64,000 nucleotides of DNA from Xanthomonas euroxanthea (GCF_900476395.1 NZ_UIHB01000007.1:62001-126000); one strand, 5' to 3'. Positions 44,556-53,369 are shown, counted from the stretch's first letter. Numbers and translations: made by a program. Notes: generated by a model from the sequence alone, not told the origin.

Positions 44556-45845
44556 TTACGCCTCGCGCAACACGCGCATCGCCGCCAGGATCAACTCCGC
44601 CTCCACCTGCGCATGCACGCCCGGCAATTGCAGGTCGCTGCCCTGCTCGGCCTGTTTCAGCCGCGCGATCAGCTGGCCCGCATCGCGTGGCGAGGCGAAG
44701 CCATCGCTGTGCAGCAGCAATGCGCCGGCGCCATCGGTCAACTTGAAATAGAACTGCCCATCGCTCTCGCGGTACTGCTTGAACACCGGCGGTGCGCTCT
44801 TCTCGCCCACCGCCGGCGCGGCCGCATCGCCCTGGCTGGACAGGTCGCGCAGGCCCACCGCAGCACGCAGCTCGGCCAGGAACGGCGTGGCGTAGCGTGC
44901 GCGCAGACGTGCGCCACCGGCGCGCAGAATCGCCTCGATCTTGCCCGGCTCGGCCATCAACGCGTCATAGCGCGTGCGCAGCGGAGCGATCTCCTGATCG
45001 ATCCGCTCGAACAGCTGCTGCTTGGCATCGCCCCAGCCGATGCCATCGGCGAAGGCCTGCGCAAAGGCGGCCGTTTCCTGCGGCGTGGCAAAGGCCTGGT
45101 ACAACTGGAACAACGCCGACCCCTGCGTGTCCTTGGCCTGGCCCGGTGCGCGCGAATCGGTGAGGATGGAGAACACCAGCTTGCGCAGTTCCTCGCGCGG
45201 GGCGAACAGCGGAATCGTGTTGCCGTAGCTCTTGCTCATCTTGCGGCCATCCAGACCCGGCAAGGTCGAGACCTGCTCATCGATCACCGCCTCGGGCAGG
45301 GTGAAAAAGTCGCGGCCATACACGTGGTTGAAGCGCTGGGCGAAATCGCGCGCCATCTCGATGTGCTGGATCTGGTCGCGTCCCACCGGCACCTTGTGCG
45401 CGTTGAAGATCAGGATGTCTGCGGCCATCAGCACCGGATACATGAACAAGCCGGCGGTCACGCCCGCGTCCTCGTCCTCGCCATCGGCGCGATTCTTGTC
45501 CACCGCCGCCTTGTAGGCATGCGCACGGTTGAGGATGCCCTTGCCGGCCACGCAGGTCAGCAGCCACAGCAACTCGGTGGTCTCCGGCACATCGGACTGG
45601 CGATAGAACCACACCGTTTCCGGGTCCAGGCCGCAGGCCAGCCAGCTGGCGGCGATCTCCAGCGTGGAGCGTTGCGTCCGCGCCGGGTCCTGCGCCTTGA
45701 TCAGGCTGTGCAGGTCGGCCAGGAAGTAGAAGCTCTCCGCATCGGCCGCCGCACTGGCCTGGATGGCCGGGCGGATCGCACCGACGTAATTGCCCAGATG
45801 CGGGGTGCCGGAGGTGGTGATGCCGGTAAGGACGCGAGTGGTCAT
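44556..45845 (-). CDS. trpS: Tryptophanyl-tRNA synthetase with C-terminal extension
   Basis: A 429-residue class I synthetase that charges tRNA-Trp. The HIGH equivalent TSGTPHLGN (about 9-17) and KMSKS signature (about 202-206) are intact, with the body ending near 335. This is long: typical bacterial TrpS is about 330 residues. The additional 90 residues include FKQYRESDGQFYFKLTDGAG and LLLHSDGFASPRDAGQLI, which look like a DUF1508 (YegP-like) domain. Such C-terminal extensions occur in some gammaproteobacterial TrpS enzymes, but the role is unknown. Confidence 0.95.
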   Translation of the reverse strand: MTTRVLTGITTSGTPHLGNYVGAIRPAIQASAAADAESFYFLADLHSLIKAQDPARTQRSTLEIAASWLACGLDPETVWFYRQSDVPETTELLWLLTCVAGKGILNRAHAYKAAVDKNRADGEDEDAGVTAGLFMYPVLMAADILIFNAHKVPVGRDQIQHIEMARDFAQRFNHVYGRDFFTLPEAVIDEQVSTLPGLDGRKMSKSYGNTIPLFAPREELRKLVFSILTDSRAPGQAKDTQGSALFQLYQAFATPQETAAFAQAFADGIGWGDAKQQLFERIDQEIAPLRTRYDALMAEPGKIEAILRAGGARLRARYATPFLAELRAAVGLRDLSSQGDAAAPAVGEKSAPPVFKQYRESDGQFYFKLTDGAGALLLHSDGFASPRDAGQLIARLKQAEQGSDLQLPGVHAQVEAELILAAMRVLREA

Positions 45846-45952
45846 CTGCGTAAGGCCAGGGAGTCAGCACGCAAGTTTAGCGGTTCCGCGCCCCTGGCAT
45901 GAACGAGACGGTGCCTTGTACCTGCCGCTACCAGCAGCGGCGGCAGACGCAA

Positions 45953-45977
45953 GACGGGCCGCATCAAGCGGCCCGTC
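45953..45977. terminator. Hairpin between trpS and csbD
   Basis: A 10-bp perfect stem GACGGGCCGC / GCGGCCCGTC with loop ATCAA, downstream of csbD on the minus strand. The T-run is poor, so termination strength is uncertain. Confidence 0.6.
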
Positions 45978-46026
45978 CTGTGCAGTTGCGATCACCACGG
46001 CGGGTGGGCGCGGTTGCGTGGCACCG

Positions 46027-46236
46027 TCAGGTGTCGTCGCGCAACGACTTTTCGAAGGCGCGCACCTCGGTCTGGGCGCGGTCGCGATCCCAGCCGTAGC
46101 GCTCCTGCAACTTACCCTGCAGATATTCGGCGTTGCCCTCGGCAACCTTGAAATCGTCGTCGGTGAGATCGCCCCACTTGGCCTGCGCCTTGCCCTTGAG
46201 CTGGGTCCACTTGCCGGAAATGATGTCAGTGTTCAT
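46027..46236 (-). CDS. CsbD family stress protein
   Basis: A 69-residue CsbD-like protein ([20 protein letters not shown], then WGDLTDDDF, then [16 protein letters not shown]). The family is general-stress induced in Bacillus and abundant in Proteobacteria; function unknown. The start at 46236 aligns with the family, not the longer frame to 46311. Confidence 0.9.
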   Translation of the reverse strand: MNTDIISGKWTQLKGKAQAKWGDLTDDDFKVAEGNAEYLQGKLQERYGWDRDRAQTEVRAFEKSLRDDT

Positions 46237-46441
46237 TGCGTCGACTCCGCTGATGCGGCCGCGATTGACCGTCTGCACAGGTTGCCCACCGCGCCGTTCG
46301 CCGCAGATCAAAAGCCGTCAAATCCGCACTCACCGCACTGAACGGTTGCCGACGCTTGCGGTGCAGTTCTACGTATGGCCGCGCCGTCGCATGCCCAGAT
46401 GCGTCGCCGCGCTGCCCTGCCTTCGCAAGGCATCAGGCAAA

Positions 46442-46469
46442 AAAAAACGGGCCTTGCGGCCCGTTTTTT
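46442..46469. terminator. Strong bidirectional terminator
   Basis: AAAAAACGGGCC-TTGC-GGCCCGTTTTTT: a 6-bp GC stem extended by A/T pairs, followed on each strand by a T-run. It ends the entericidin-like gene 17 bases upstream on the minus strand. Confidence 0.9.
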
Positions 46470-46486
46470 CTGCATGCAGCGCTAGA

Positions 46487-46621
46487 TTACTTGCGCGCAG
46501 CGTCTTCCACCTTCTCGCCAGCGCCCTGCACGTCCTTGCCGGCACCTGCGACGGTGTTGCAACCCGACAGCATACCGACCGACAACACCGACAGCACCAG
46601 CAGCACAATTGCACGCTTCAT
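46487..46621 (-). CDS. Entericidin A/B family lipoprotein (copy 1)
   Basis: A 44-residue lipoprotein: signal peptide with lipobox (SVGMLSGC, Cys about 21) then NTVAGAGKDVQGAGEKVEDAARK, the entericidin core. Entericidins are small membrane lipoproteins of E. coli in a toxin-antidote-like pair; in xanthomonads the function is unproven. A second copy lies upstream (46700-46852). Confidence 0.88.
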   Translation of the reverse strand: MKRAIVLLVLSVLSVGMLSGCNTVAGAGKDVQGAGEKVEDAARK

Positions 46622-46699
46622 AACAGACTCCTTCGTGGGTAAAGCGGCGGCTTGCCGCAGATCAATCAAATCAAACAACTAGGATTCAAAACGCAAGGA

Positions 46700-46852
46700 T
46701 CAGCACTTACCGTCGCTGCAATTGTCGGCCTTCTTTTCGACCTTCTCGCCTGCACCCTGCATGTCCTTGCCGGCGCCAGCCATGGTGTTGCAGCCAGTCA
46801 TCACGCCGGCCGAAAACAGGCCCAGTACCATCAGTGTCAGCAGTCGCTTCAT
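46700..46852 (-). CDS. Entericidin A/B family lipoprotein (copy 2, cysteine-tailed)
   Basis: A 50-residue lipoprotein: MKRLLTLMVLGLFSAGVMTGC, then NTMAGAGKDMQGAGEKVEK, then KADNCSDGKC. The core is almost the same as copy 1 but the C-terminus carries two further cysteines in NCSDGKC. The start codon at 46852 follows GGAAGACCG. The two genes are 78 bases apart in the same direction and may be one transcript ending at the terminator at 46442. Confidence 0.8.
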   Translation of the reverse strand: MKRLLTLMVLGLFSAGVMTGCNTMAGAGKDMQGAGEKVEKKADNCSDGKC

Positions 46853-46961
46853 CGGTCTTCCTCAGTTCTGCGTTCGGTGCAGACGCACCATCTCTGGCGA
46901 CAAATCTGACTGCGCGGCCGTGGATTTGATGTGAACGTGGCGTGCTGCGTTCAGCGATCGA

Positions 46962-47900
46962 TCAATCTCGCATCAGTGTCGACTTGCCGAACAGGCTCTC
47001 GACCAGATCCACCGCCAGCTCCGCGGTGGCATTGCGGTTGTCCAGCACCGGGTTGAGCTCGACGATGTCCAGCGACCCCATGCGCCCGGTATCGGCGATC
47101 ATCTCCATCACCAGCTGCGCCTCGCGGTAGTTGGGTCCCCCCGGCACGGTGGTGCCCACGCCTGGCGCGATGCTCGGGTCCAGGAAATCCACATCGAAGC
47201 TCACATGCAGATGGGTGTCCTCGCTCATGCCCTGCAAGGCGGTCTCCATGGTGCGCTTCATGCCGGCCTCGTCGATGTAGCGCATGTCGTAGACATCGAT
47301 GCGGTGCTGCTTGATCAGGCGCTTTTCCTCCGGGTCCACCGAGCGGATGCCGATCTGCCGCACCTGCTCGGGCAGCAGCGCCGGCGCACTGCCGCCCAGG
47401 TGGGTCAACGCCTGCGGACCCAGCCCGCACAGGCAGGCCACCGGCATGCCGTGCACATTGCCCGACGGCGTCACCTCGCTGGTATTGAAGTCCGAGTGCG
47501 CATCCAGCCACAGCACCCGCAACGGGCGTTGCTGTTCGCGGCAGTACCTGGCCACGGCGGTGATCGAACCGATGCCCAGGCAGTGGTCGCCACCAAGCAT
47601 GATCGGCATGCGCCCGGCACGCAGCTGCGCATAGCTGGCCTCCATCAGCGCCTGGTTCCAGGCCACCACTTCGTCCAGGTGCCGGTAGCCGGCCTGCGGG
47701 GCCTGCCAGGGATTGCGCGGCCCATCCAGATTGCCCAGATCGCGCACCTCCACGCCGCGGCCGATCAAGGCCTCCTGCAACCCGGCGATGCGCAGCGCCT
47801 CCGGCCCCATCCGCGCACCACGGTGGCCGGCACCGATGTCGGTGGGAACGCCAATCAGGGAAACCGGCACGTACTGCGTCGCCATGCATTGCTCCAGCAT
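46962..47900 (-). CDS. rocF: Arginase
   Basis: A 312-residue (or 307 from MATQ at 47885) ureohydrolase that splits arginine to ornithine and urea. Manganese-ligand motifs are all present: MLGGDHCLGIG, WLDAHSDFNT and VSFDVDFLDPSIAPGVGT. The C-terminal SLDIVELNPVLDNRNATAELAVDLV is typical of arginase proper rather than agmatinase. No ornithine aminotransferase lies adjacent. Confidence 0.93.
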   Translation of the reverse strand: MLEQCMATQYVPVSLIGVPTDIGAGHRGARMGPEALRIAGLQEALIGRGVEVRDLGNLDGPRNPWQAPQAGYRHLDEVVAWNQALMEASYAQLRAGRMPIMLGGDHCLGIGSITAVARYCREQQRPLRVLWLDAHSDFNTSEVTPSGNVHGMPVACLCGLGPQALTHLGGSAPALLPEQVRQIGIRSVDPEEKRLIKQHRIDVYDMRYIDEAGMKRTMETALQGMSEDTHLHVSFDVDFLDPSIAPGVGTTVPGGPNYREAQLVMEMIADTGRMGSLDIVELNPVLDNRNATAELAVDLVESLFGKSTLMRD

Positions 47901-48354
47901 CGAGAAAGCGCTGCAGTCTAGTCGCCGGCCCGCGCGCTGACGCGCGGCAGCGCAGCACGACGCACGCCGTGCGTCCCATCACGCAATCGCATCTGCCACT
48001 GCAGCAATCGAAAGTGCGGCCGATAGTGCGTAGCGGGCAGTCGTCGGACCGGTTCGGGCAGCAGGCGCAACACCGCCGCGTCGGCGTGATGCAGCCCGGC
48101 GAACCAGCGCCATTGGCCGCGTCCGCTTGGGGCGGCAACGGCGTCCCGACGGCCGCTTCAGGTGACGTGGTTGGGCAGTTTGTGGCGTATTCGCGCTTTG
48201 CCGAATGTGCTTGCCTGACCGCACAGTTAAGACATTGAGGGTGCTATGACGATGACAAAACGTGCCGATGCTACTGTTCGCCCGCCAGCGCGGGACCCGG
48301 TGTCATCGACAGGGTCCTTCATCGCGCAGCGCGTTTCGTATAGGGGAGGATTTC
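47901..48354. other. Gene-free interval between divergent genes
   Basis: A 454-base interval between arginase and the roadblock genes. It contains a hairpin GACGCAC-GCC-GTGCGTC (47959-47975) near the arginase side. I see no gene; both promoters should be here. Confidence 0.4.
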
Positions 48355-48807
48355 ATGCCGCATAACGCCGTCAACCAGGTCGTCAAGGCTGCCGTGGGCG
48401 AGATCGCGCGGGCGACGCATCACTACGATCTGCAGCGCATCGGGCGCGAGTTCGCGCAGACCATCGAGCGCGAGCGGGGCATCCGCCTGTTGATGCTGTC
48501 CACCGCCGACGGGCGTGCCATCGCCGAACACTCCAGCCTGGATGTGGACGGTCGCCGTCTGGCGGCCATGGCCAATTCGTTCCTGACCCTGGGCGAGACG
48601 CTGGCGCGCGAATCCAGCCTGAGCGAAGCCGACTACGCCACCATCAGTACGCGTGGCGGGCAGCTGGTGCTGATCCGCATTCGCGCCGACAAACCATTGA
48701 CGCTCACTGCGGTGGGTGGCAGCGACATCAATGCCGCGGCGCTGTTGTTCAACGCGCGCGACTGCGCCGGCCGTCTGGCTGCGGCGCTGGCGCAGCCGGC
48801 GAACTGA
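48355..48807 (+). CDS. Roadblock/LC7 domain protein (1 of 2 in GTPase cassette)
   Basis: A 150-residue roadblock/LC7 protein (about 30-130): REFAQTIERERGIRLLMLST, DGRAIAEHSSLDVDGRRLAAMANSFLTLGETLA and STRGGQLVLIRIRADKPLTL. Bacterial roadblock proteins such as MglB and CvnB regulate small Ras-like GTPases. The start at 48355 follows GGGGAGGA. First of four genes reading the same way to 50781. Confidence 0.88.
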   Translation: MPHNAVNQVVKAAVGEIARATHHYDLQRIGREFAQTIERERGIRLLMLSTADGRAIAEHSSLDVDGRRLAAMANSFLTLGETLARESSLSEADYATISTRGGQLVLIRIRADKPLTLTAVGGSDINAAALLFNARDCAGRLAAALAQPAN

Positions 48808-48870
48808 GCGTTTGGCATCGTTCGTGCTTGTGCCAATGCACCCATTTCTCATCGCTCGTAAGGACGACCC

Positions 48871-49230
48871 GTGTCAAAACTCAATCTGGAACACCTGCAT
48901 TCGATCGCCGGCTTCGTCGGCGCCGCCCTGGTCGATAGCGACAGCGGCATGGCGCTGGGCATGACCGGCGGCACCGATCTCAACCTGGAACTTGCCGCGG
49001 CCGGCAATACCGAAGTGGTGCGTGCCAAGCGCCGTATCGCCGAGCAGCTCGGTCTGAACGACACCATCGAAGACATCCTGATCACCCTGGCGCGTCAGTA
49101 CCACCTGCTGCGTCCGCTGGAGAGCAACGGCACCTTGTTCCTGTACGTCGTGCTGGATCGCGCCAAGGCCAATCTGGCCATGGCCCGCCACGAGCTCAAG
49201 GCGTTCGAGAAGACCCTGGACTTCGGTTGA
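48871..49230 (+). CDS. Roadblock/LC7-like domain protein (2 of 2 in GTPase cassette)
   Basis: A 119-residue protein with GTG start at 48871 (AGGA upstream). The fold pattern HLHSIAGFVGAALVDSDSGMALGM, then NTEVVRAKRR, then GTLFLYVVLDRAKANLAMAR is roadblock-like. It is diverged from the first roadblock protein, suggesting a heterodimer. The last residues LKAFEKTLDF form an extra helix. Confidence 0.85.
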   Translation: MSKLNLEHLHSIAGFVGAALVDSDSGMALGMTGGTDLNLELAAAGNTEVVRAKRRIAEQLGLNDTIEDILITLARQYHLLRPLESNGTLFLYVVLDRAKANLAMARHELKAFEKTLDFG

Positions 49231-49324
49231 TGCCACACCGGCGGCGCGCACGCGTCGCCTGCCCGGCCTGCCGGCTTGTCCCGGCAGGCACCGCACTTTC
49301 AAAGCGCCGACGCGGCGCCCTGTC

Positions 49325-50242
49325 ATGACCACACCCATTCACGCCATGCGGGTCGCCACGGCCGGCCTGGACCTGCTGCACACCACGCGCCTGAAACTGG
49401 CGTGCTCGTTGTTGCTGGCCGAGCGCATCGACGTGCAGCTGGGGCAATGGCCGCAACATACCGCCGAGGTGGTGGTGCTGGGGCTGGAAAGCGCCGACGG
49501 CCTGGCCGCCTGGCAGGCCTTGCAGGGGCAACCCGTGCGTGTGCTGGTGGTGTCGCGGACACCGGTCGGCGGCGCGTGGCTCAAGCACGGCGCCACCGTG
49601 CGCGAACTCAACGAACAGATGCGCCTGCTGCTGTCGTCCTCCGATCACGCGCAGGTCGCCGAGCCGGCATTGCTGGTCCGCCATTGCCGCGGCGAGTTCG
49701 GTACCGCTGCGGTGCTGTTGCGCCATGCACACCTGCAGGTGCGCGTGGATCCGGCCAACGGCTGCGTGCAGCTTCCCGCCGGCATTGCGTTGCCGGAGCT
49801 GGTCGCCGCACTGGATCACCCCGGCTGGCAGGTCGTACCGGACACCGCCAATAGCGCATTGACCCAACGTCTTTCGTTCGAGGCGCTGTATTTCGCCCTG
49901 CCCGAGCACCTGCGCCCCGCGCTGCCGGCGGTCGAACCCAGCCACGCGTTGCAGCTGCGCCAATGGCCGGAGCTGAGCGCCGAGACCAGTTCGCCGGCGC
50001 GGCTGCTGGCCATTGCCCACCTGCATGCGCGTCCGTGGCGCCCGCAGGCGCTGGCCAAGGCTTGCAAGCTACCGCTGCAAACGGTGGAATGCCTGTTCGC
50101 CGCGGCACTCGCCAGCGGCCTTGCCCAGACCGCGGAGATTCCCGTGCCTGCAACGCAGCCCCGCCCGGACAGCAGCAACTCCCGGTTTCTCTCCTGGGTC
50201 GCACGTCGCTTTGGCCTCTCTCTCTTTCAGGCGCAGTCATGA
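49325..50242 (+). CDS. Cassette protein of unknown function with a winged-helix-like C-terminus
   Basis: A 305-residue protein of no family I recognise. An N-terminal half (about 1-110) alternates strands and helices (VVVLGLESADGL, VRVLVVSRTPVGG) like a receiver or flavodoxin-type fold without catalytic motifs. The part from about 230 (ARLLAIAHLHARPWRPQALA, then LPLQTVECLFAAALASGL) resembles a winged helix, like the C-terminal half of CvnC-type DUF742 proteins. Its stop overlaps the start of the GTPase gene (ATGA), so it is tied to that protein. Confidence 0.75.
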   Translation: MTTPIHAMRVATAGLDLLHTTRLKLACSLLLAERIDVQLGQWPQHTAEVVVLGLESADGLAAWQALQGQPVRVLVVSRTPVGGAWLKHGATVRELNEQMRLLLSSSDHAQVAEPALLVRHCRGEFGTAAVLLRHAHLQVRVDPANGCVQLPAGIALPELVAALDHPGWQVVPDTANSALTQRLSFEALYFALPEHLRPALPAVEPSHALQLRQWPELSAETSSPARLLAIAHLHARPWRPQALAKACKLPLQTVECLFAAALASGLAQTAEIPVPATQPRPDSSNSRFLSWVARRFGLSLFQAQS

Positions 50243-50781
50243 GTCTTCCGGCCAACAAACTGGTGTTCGTTGGCGGCATGGGCGCCGGCAAGACCACCGC
50301 CGTGCGCGCCATTTCCGACGTGGAGCCGGTCAGCACCGAGATGCCGCTCAGCCAGGATGCCTACGGCGACAAGACCTACACCACGGTCGCGCTGGACTAC
50401 AGCTCGATCGAACTGGAAGACGGCGAGTTGCTGCACGTCTACGGCGTGCCGGGGCAGAAGTACCTGGATTTCATGTGGCCGCTGGTGTGCGACGGCGCCT
50501 TGGGCGTGATCGTGCTGGTCAGCGCGCGTGATCCGCAGATGCGCGATGCCACCGTGGCCTTGCTGCGCGAGTTTTCGCAGATCGCACCTGCGGCAAGCCT
50601 GGCGGTGGGCATCACCATGACCGACGAAATGCAGGACTTTTTGCTGCCGCCGTTCCGCGACGCGTTGGTGGCCGAAGGCTTCCGCATCCCGGTCATGCGC
50701 GTGGATGCGCGCTCGGCCACCCAGATCACGTTCCTGGTGAAGTCGCTGCTGTCCTATCGTTACACCTCGGCAACCAGCTGA
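50239..50781 (+). CDS. Small GTPase-like protein (MglA/CvnD type)
   Basis: A 180-residue P-loop protein. Walker A is FVGGMGAGKTTAVRA (about 10-22). The G3-like region is HVYGVPGQKYLDFM, with the Asp of the usual DxxG replaced by Gly, as in CvnD-like GTPases of actinomycetes. The G4 motif is atypical (VGITMTDE instead of NKxD), so nucleotide choice (GTP or ATP) is uncertain. Overlap with the previous gene by ATGA. With two roadblock proteins and a winged-helix-like protein it forms a CvnB-B-C-D-like set. Confidence 0.85.
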   Translation: MSLPANKLVFVGGMGAGKTTAVRAISDVEPVSTEMPLSQDAYGDKTYTTVALDYSSIELEDGELLHVYGVPGQKYLDFMWPLVCDGALGVIVLVSARDPQMRDATVALLREFSQIAPAASLAVGITMTDEMQDFLLPPFRDALVAEGFRIPVMRVDARSATQITFLVKSLLSYRYTSATS

Positions 50782-51328
50782 CCGGCCACGTGCCTGGCGC
50801 ATGCCGAGGTGGGCGGCGCAAAGACAAGACGAGGCGCGAGACAAAACAAGGAATCCGGTCACGACGGTGCCTGAGGGGCGTCACGCGGGGGATGCCGCCT
50901 CTAGGGTGGCGGCGACGCGTCCATCTTCCTTGATGCCAGGCACGCGACGCGAACGTCATACCTTCGAGCGCGCTGCCTGACTTGTTCAGTATGGCGCACG
51001 GTCGGAAACCAGGGCATCGGGACATTCCCGACATCGCGCAGGACATACCGGCGATACGGCATGGGCAATAGCGCTGGCGGCCGGTCGCCAGCCGCGCACG
51101 CAACCGGCGGTTGCAAGGCAGGTGCGGTACGCGCCCGGCGACGCTTTGGACACACCAGTCGTCCCGCCGTTTCACGCACGCAGCGATGTGCGGCATCAGT
51201 GCCGCCATCGGTGGACGCAGCAGATAGACGCAGCAGATACCTGACCCACCGGGATCGGCAATTGCGGGCCGAGGTCCCTGCCGCTGCGCAAGTGCTGATC
51301 CAGCACCATGATCGGATAAAGTAGCGCG
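50782..51328. other. Gene-free interval
   Basis: These 547 bases between the GTPase cassette and tmk show no frame I would defend and no clear repeat. Confidence 0.35.
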
Positions 51329-52006
51329 ATGACAATCGAACTGAAGCCCGGCGGTCTACTGATCGCGATCGAAGGCATCGACGGCGCCGGCAAGACCACC
51401 CTCGCCCGCAGCCTGGCCACCACGCTGGAAGCGGCCGGCGCGCGCGTGGTGCTCAGCAAGGAACCGACCAATGGCCCCTGGGGCACCCAGCTGCGCCAGT
51501 CCGCCGCCACCGGCCGCCTCAGCGCCGACGAAGAAGCCGAGCTGCTGATCCGCGACCGCCACGAACACGTGGACACCCTGATCGCGCCGGCGCTGGCACG
51601 CGGCGACATCGTGATCCTGGACCGCTATTTCCCCTCGATGGTCGCCTACCAGGGCGCCGCCGGCCTGCCGCTGGACGACCTGCTGGACCGCAACGCCTTC
51701 GCGCCGCGCCCGGACGTGCTGCTGCTGCTCGACCTGCCCCCGCCCACCGGCCTGGCGCGTATCCGCGCCCGCGGCGATGCACCCAATCACTTCGAAACCC
51801 AGGACAACCTGGAACGCTGCCGCAGCATCTTTGCCCAGCTGCAGTTGCCGGGAAAGCACGTCGTGGATGCCAGCGCCGATGCGGACAGCGTGCTCCGCCA
51901 GGCCCACGCCATCGTCGTTGCCGCACTGGCCGAACGCCTGCGCGTCGACGCCATCGATGCCGACCAGGCCACGCTGGAACTGCTGTCGGCCGGTCGCCCG
52001 GCCTGA
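51329..52006 (+). CDS. tmk: dTMP kinase
   Basis: A 225-residue thymidylate kinase that makes dTDP from dTMP. P-loop [13 protein letters not shown] (about 16-28), [12 protein letters not shown] with the Asp-Arg-Tyr motif, and the LID region ARIRARGDA are present. It resembles TMPK but has a short extra C-terminal segment. Xanthomonads may carry another tmk elsewhere, so this could be a paralogue; that cannot be judged here. Confidence 0.9.
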   Translation: MTIELKPGGLLIAIEGIDGAGKTTLARSLATTLEAAGARVVLSKEPTNGPWGTQLRQSAATGRLSADEEAELLIRDRHEHVDTLIAPALARGDIVILDRYFPSMVAYQGAAGLPLDDLLDRNAFAPRPDVLLLLDLPPPTGLARIRARGDAPNHFETQDNLERCRSIFAQLQLPGKHVVDASADADSVLRQAHAIVVAALAERLRVDAIDADQATLELLSAGRPA

Positions 52007-52184
52007 GTCGCTGCGCGTCCTGCGCGCAGGCAACAGCAACTGGCGCGCTGTGATTGGCGGGCTGCGGGCAGATAGCTGTTTCGGCCGATCGCACCGGACA
52101 AGGCGCGGTCTGGAGACGCTGCCCCAACAGCACAGTCAGCCCCGAGCTACATGGACATTTCCGGATAGGACCAAAGAACCTTCG

Positions 52185-52260
52185 TGGTGCCGGCACCCGG
52201 ATTCGAACTGGGGACCTACCGCTTACAAGGCGGTTGCTCTACCAACTGAGCTATGCCGGC
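52185..52260 (-). tRNA. tRNA-Thr (anticodon TGT)
   Basis: A full 76-base cloverleaf on the minus strand. It starts GCCGGCATAGCTCAGTTGG and ends with encoded CCA. The anticodon loop CTTGTAA between stems ACCGC and GCGGT gives TGT, reading ACA threonine codons. The T-loop GTTCGAATC is canonical. The tRNA lies between tmk (plus) and the SPOR gene (minus). Confidence 0.97.
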
Positions 52261-52292
52261 AAAGGCAGGCGCGTTGCGCGCCGGTGCGCATT

Positions 52293-53216
52293 CTAGCGCA
52301 GCGCGGCGCAATCTAGCGACCGCTGACGCGCCGCACCTGCGGTGCCCTGCAATGTGCCGATCCCAGCCGTGCTGCGCACATCGATCCACCAGCGCGATTG
52401 CCCGGTGCCGCTGGGCAGCAACTGCGCCGGAAACCCCGCACCGACCAGGCTGGCCTGCCGTCGCTCGGCACGCTCGCGACTCTGGTACTGCCCCAGGGCG
52501 ATGGTGTTGTTCTCGCCCTGGGCAATCACGTAATAGTCGCCCATGCCGGCGGCGGCGATGCGCTTGACCAAGGCTTGCGCCGCTGCACGATCGCCGACAT
52601 TGGGCAGCATCACCCGGAACGTACTGACCCCGGCGTCCTTGTCCTCGCGCACGCGGGTGCGCGTGGCCTGGCCACGCAGGCGTGCCAGCGCGGCATCGGC
52701 ATCGGCGCGCGCCGCATACGGCCCCAGGCTGGCGCAACGCTCCGGCGCAGCGGCGGGAGTAGGTACCGCTAGCGCTGGTTTGATCGCCACTGCCGCAACC
52801 TCGTTCGGTGTTGGAGCGACCTTGGTTGGTGGTGGAACCTGTGCCGACGTCTGCGACGTTGCGACCACCTTCGCGGCGGCCGCAGCAGTCGAAGAAGACG
52901 CCGCCGTGGGTTCCGTCGATGTCTCAGTCGATGCCGGTGTCGGTGTCGGTGTCGGTGCAGGTGCAGGTGTCGGTGCAGGTGCAGGTGCAGGTGCAGGTGC
53001 ATCCGATGGTGCTGTGCCCGCAGCTGCCGGGCCCATGCCTGCCTCGCTCGCCCCGCCTGGCGCTGCTGCCGCAGTGCTCGGCAGCACTTCCAGGCGCGCC
53101 ACACCGGCCGGCTGCGGCGGTGCCGCCACCGCTGCCGGTGCCGGCTGCAATGCCCACCACAAGGCCACACCGGCATTGAGGACGATCAGGACGACGATGA
53201 GTGCGCGGACATACAT
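52293..53216 (-). CDS. SPOR-domain protein with Ala/Pro/Thr-rich linker
   Basis: A 307-residue membrane-anchored protein. One N-terminal helix (ALIVVLIVLNAGVALWWAL), a long low-complexity linker (about 30-155) with AP and TP dipeptide repeats, and a C-terminal SPOR-like domain (about 165-285; CASLGPYAARADADAALARL, then VMLPNVGDRAAAQALVKR). SPOR domains bind denuded peptidoglycan at the division site, so a cell-division or septum role is likely. The linker is encoded by 11 in-frame hexamers (52936-53001), which can change in number without breaking the frame. Confidence 0.85.
   Translation of the reverse strand: MYVRALIVVLIVLNAGVALWWALQPAPAAVAAPPQPAGVARLEVLPSTAAAAPGGASEAGMGPAAAGTAPSDAPAPAPAPAPTPAPAPTPTPTPASTETSTEPTAASSSTAAAAAKVVATSQTSAQVPPPTKVAPTPNEVAAVAIKPALAVPTPAAAPERCASLGPYAARADADAALARLRGQATRTRVREDKDAGVSTFRVMLPNVGDRAAAQALVKRIAAAGMGDYYVIAQGENNTIALGQYQSRERAERRQASLVGAGFPAQLLPSGTGQSRWWIDVRSTAGIGTLQGTAGAARQRSLDCAALR
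52936..53001. repeat. Tandem hexanucleotide repeat, 11 units (GGTGTC/GGTGCA)
   Basis: Eleven consecutive six-base units: four GGTGTC and seven GGTGCA. On the coding (minus) strand they read Ala-Pro and Thr-Pro pairs in the SPOR protein linker. Confidence 0.95.
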
Positions 53217-53369
53217 GCGATGGATTCTAAGCGCGGGCAGTCACAACCGGCGAGCGCTGGTCGGCTCGCTGCCCATGCCAGCCAGTGGGCGCAGTGTACG
53301 AGCGCGGCCGATCGATTCCGTCTCCCGGCCGCGCCCACCGCGTGGCCGCACGATCGCATGGCCCGCCGT

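Noticed and set aside
50901..51335. A 144-residue minus-strand frame between the GTPase cassette and tmk
   Set aside because: Rich in Arg/Cys with no recognisable fold or ribosome site; typical of chance frames in GC-rich DNA.
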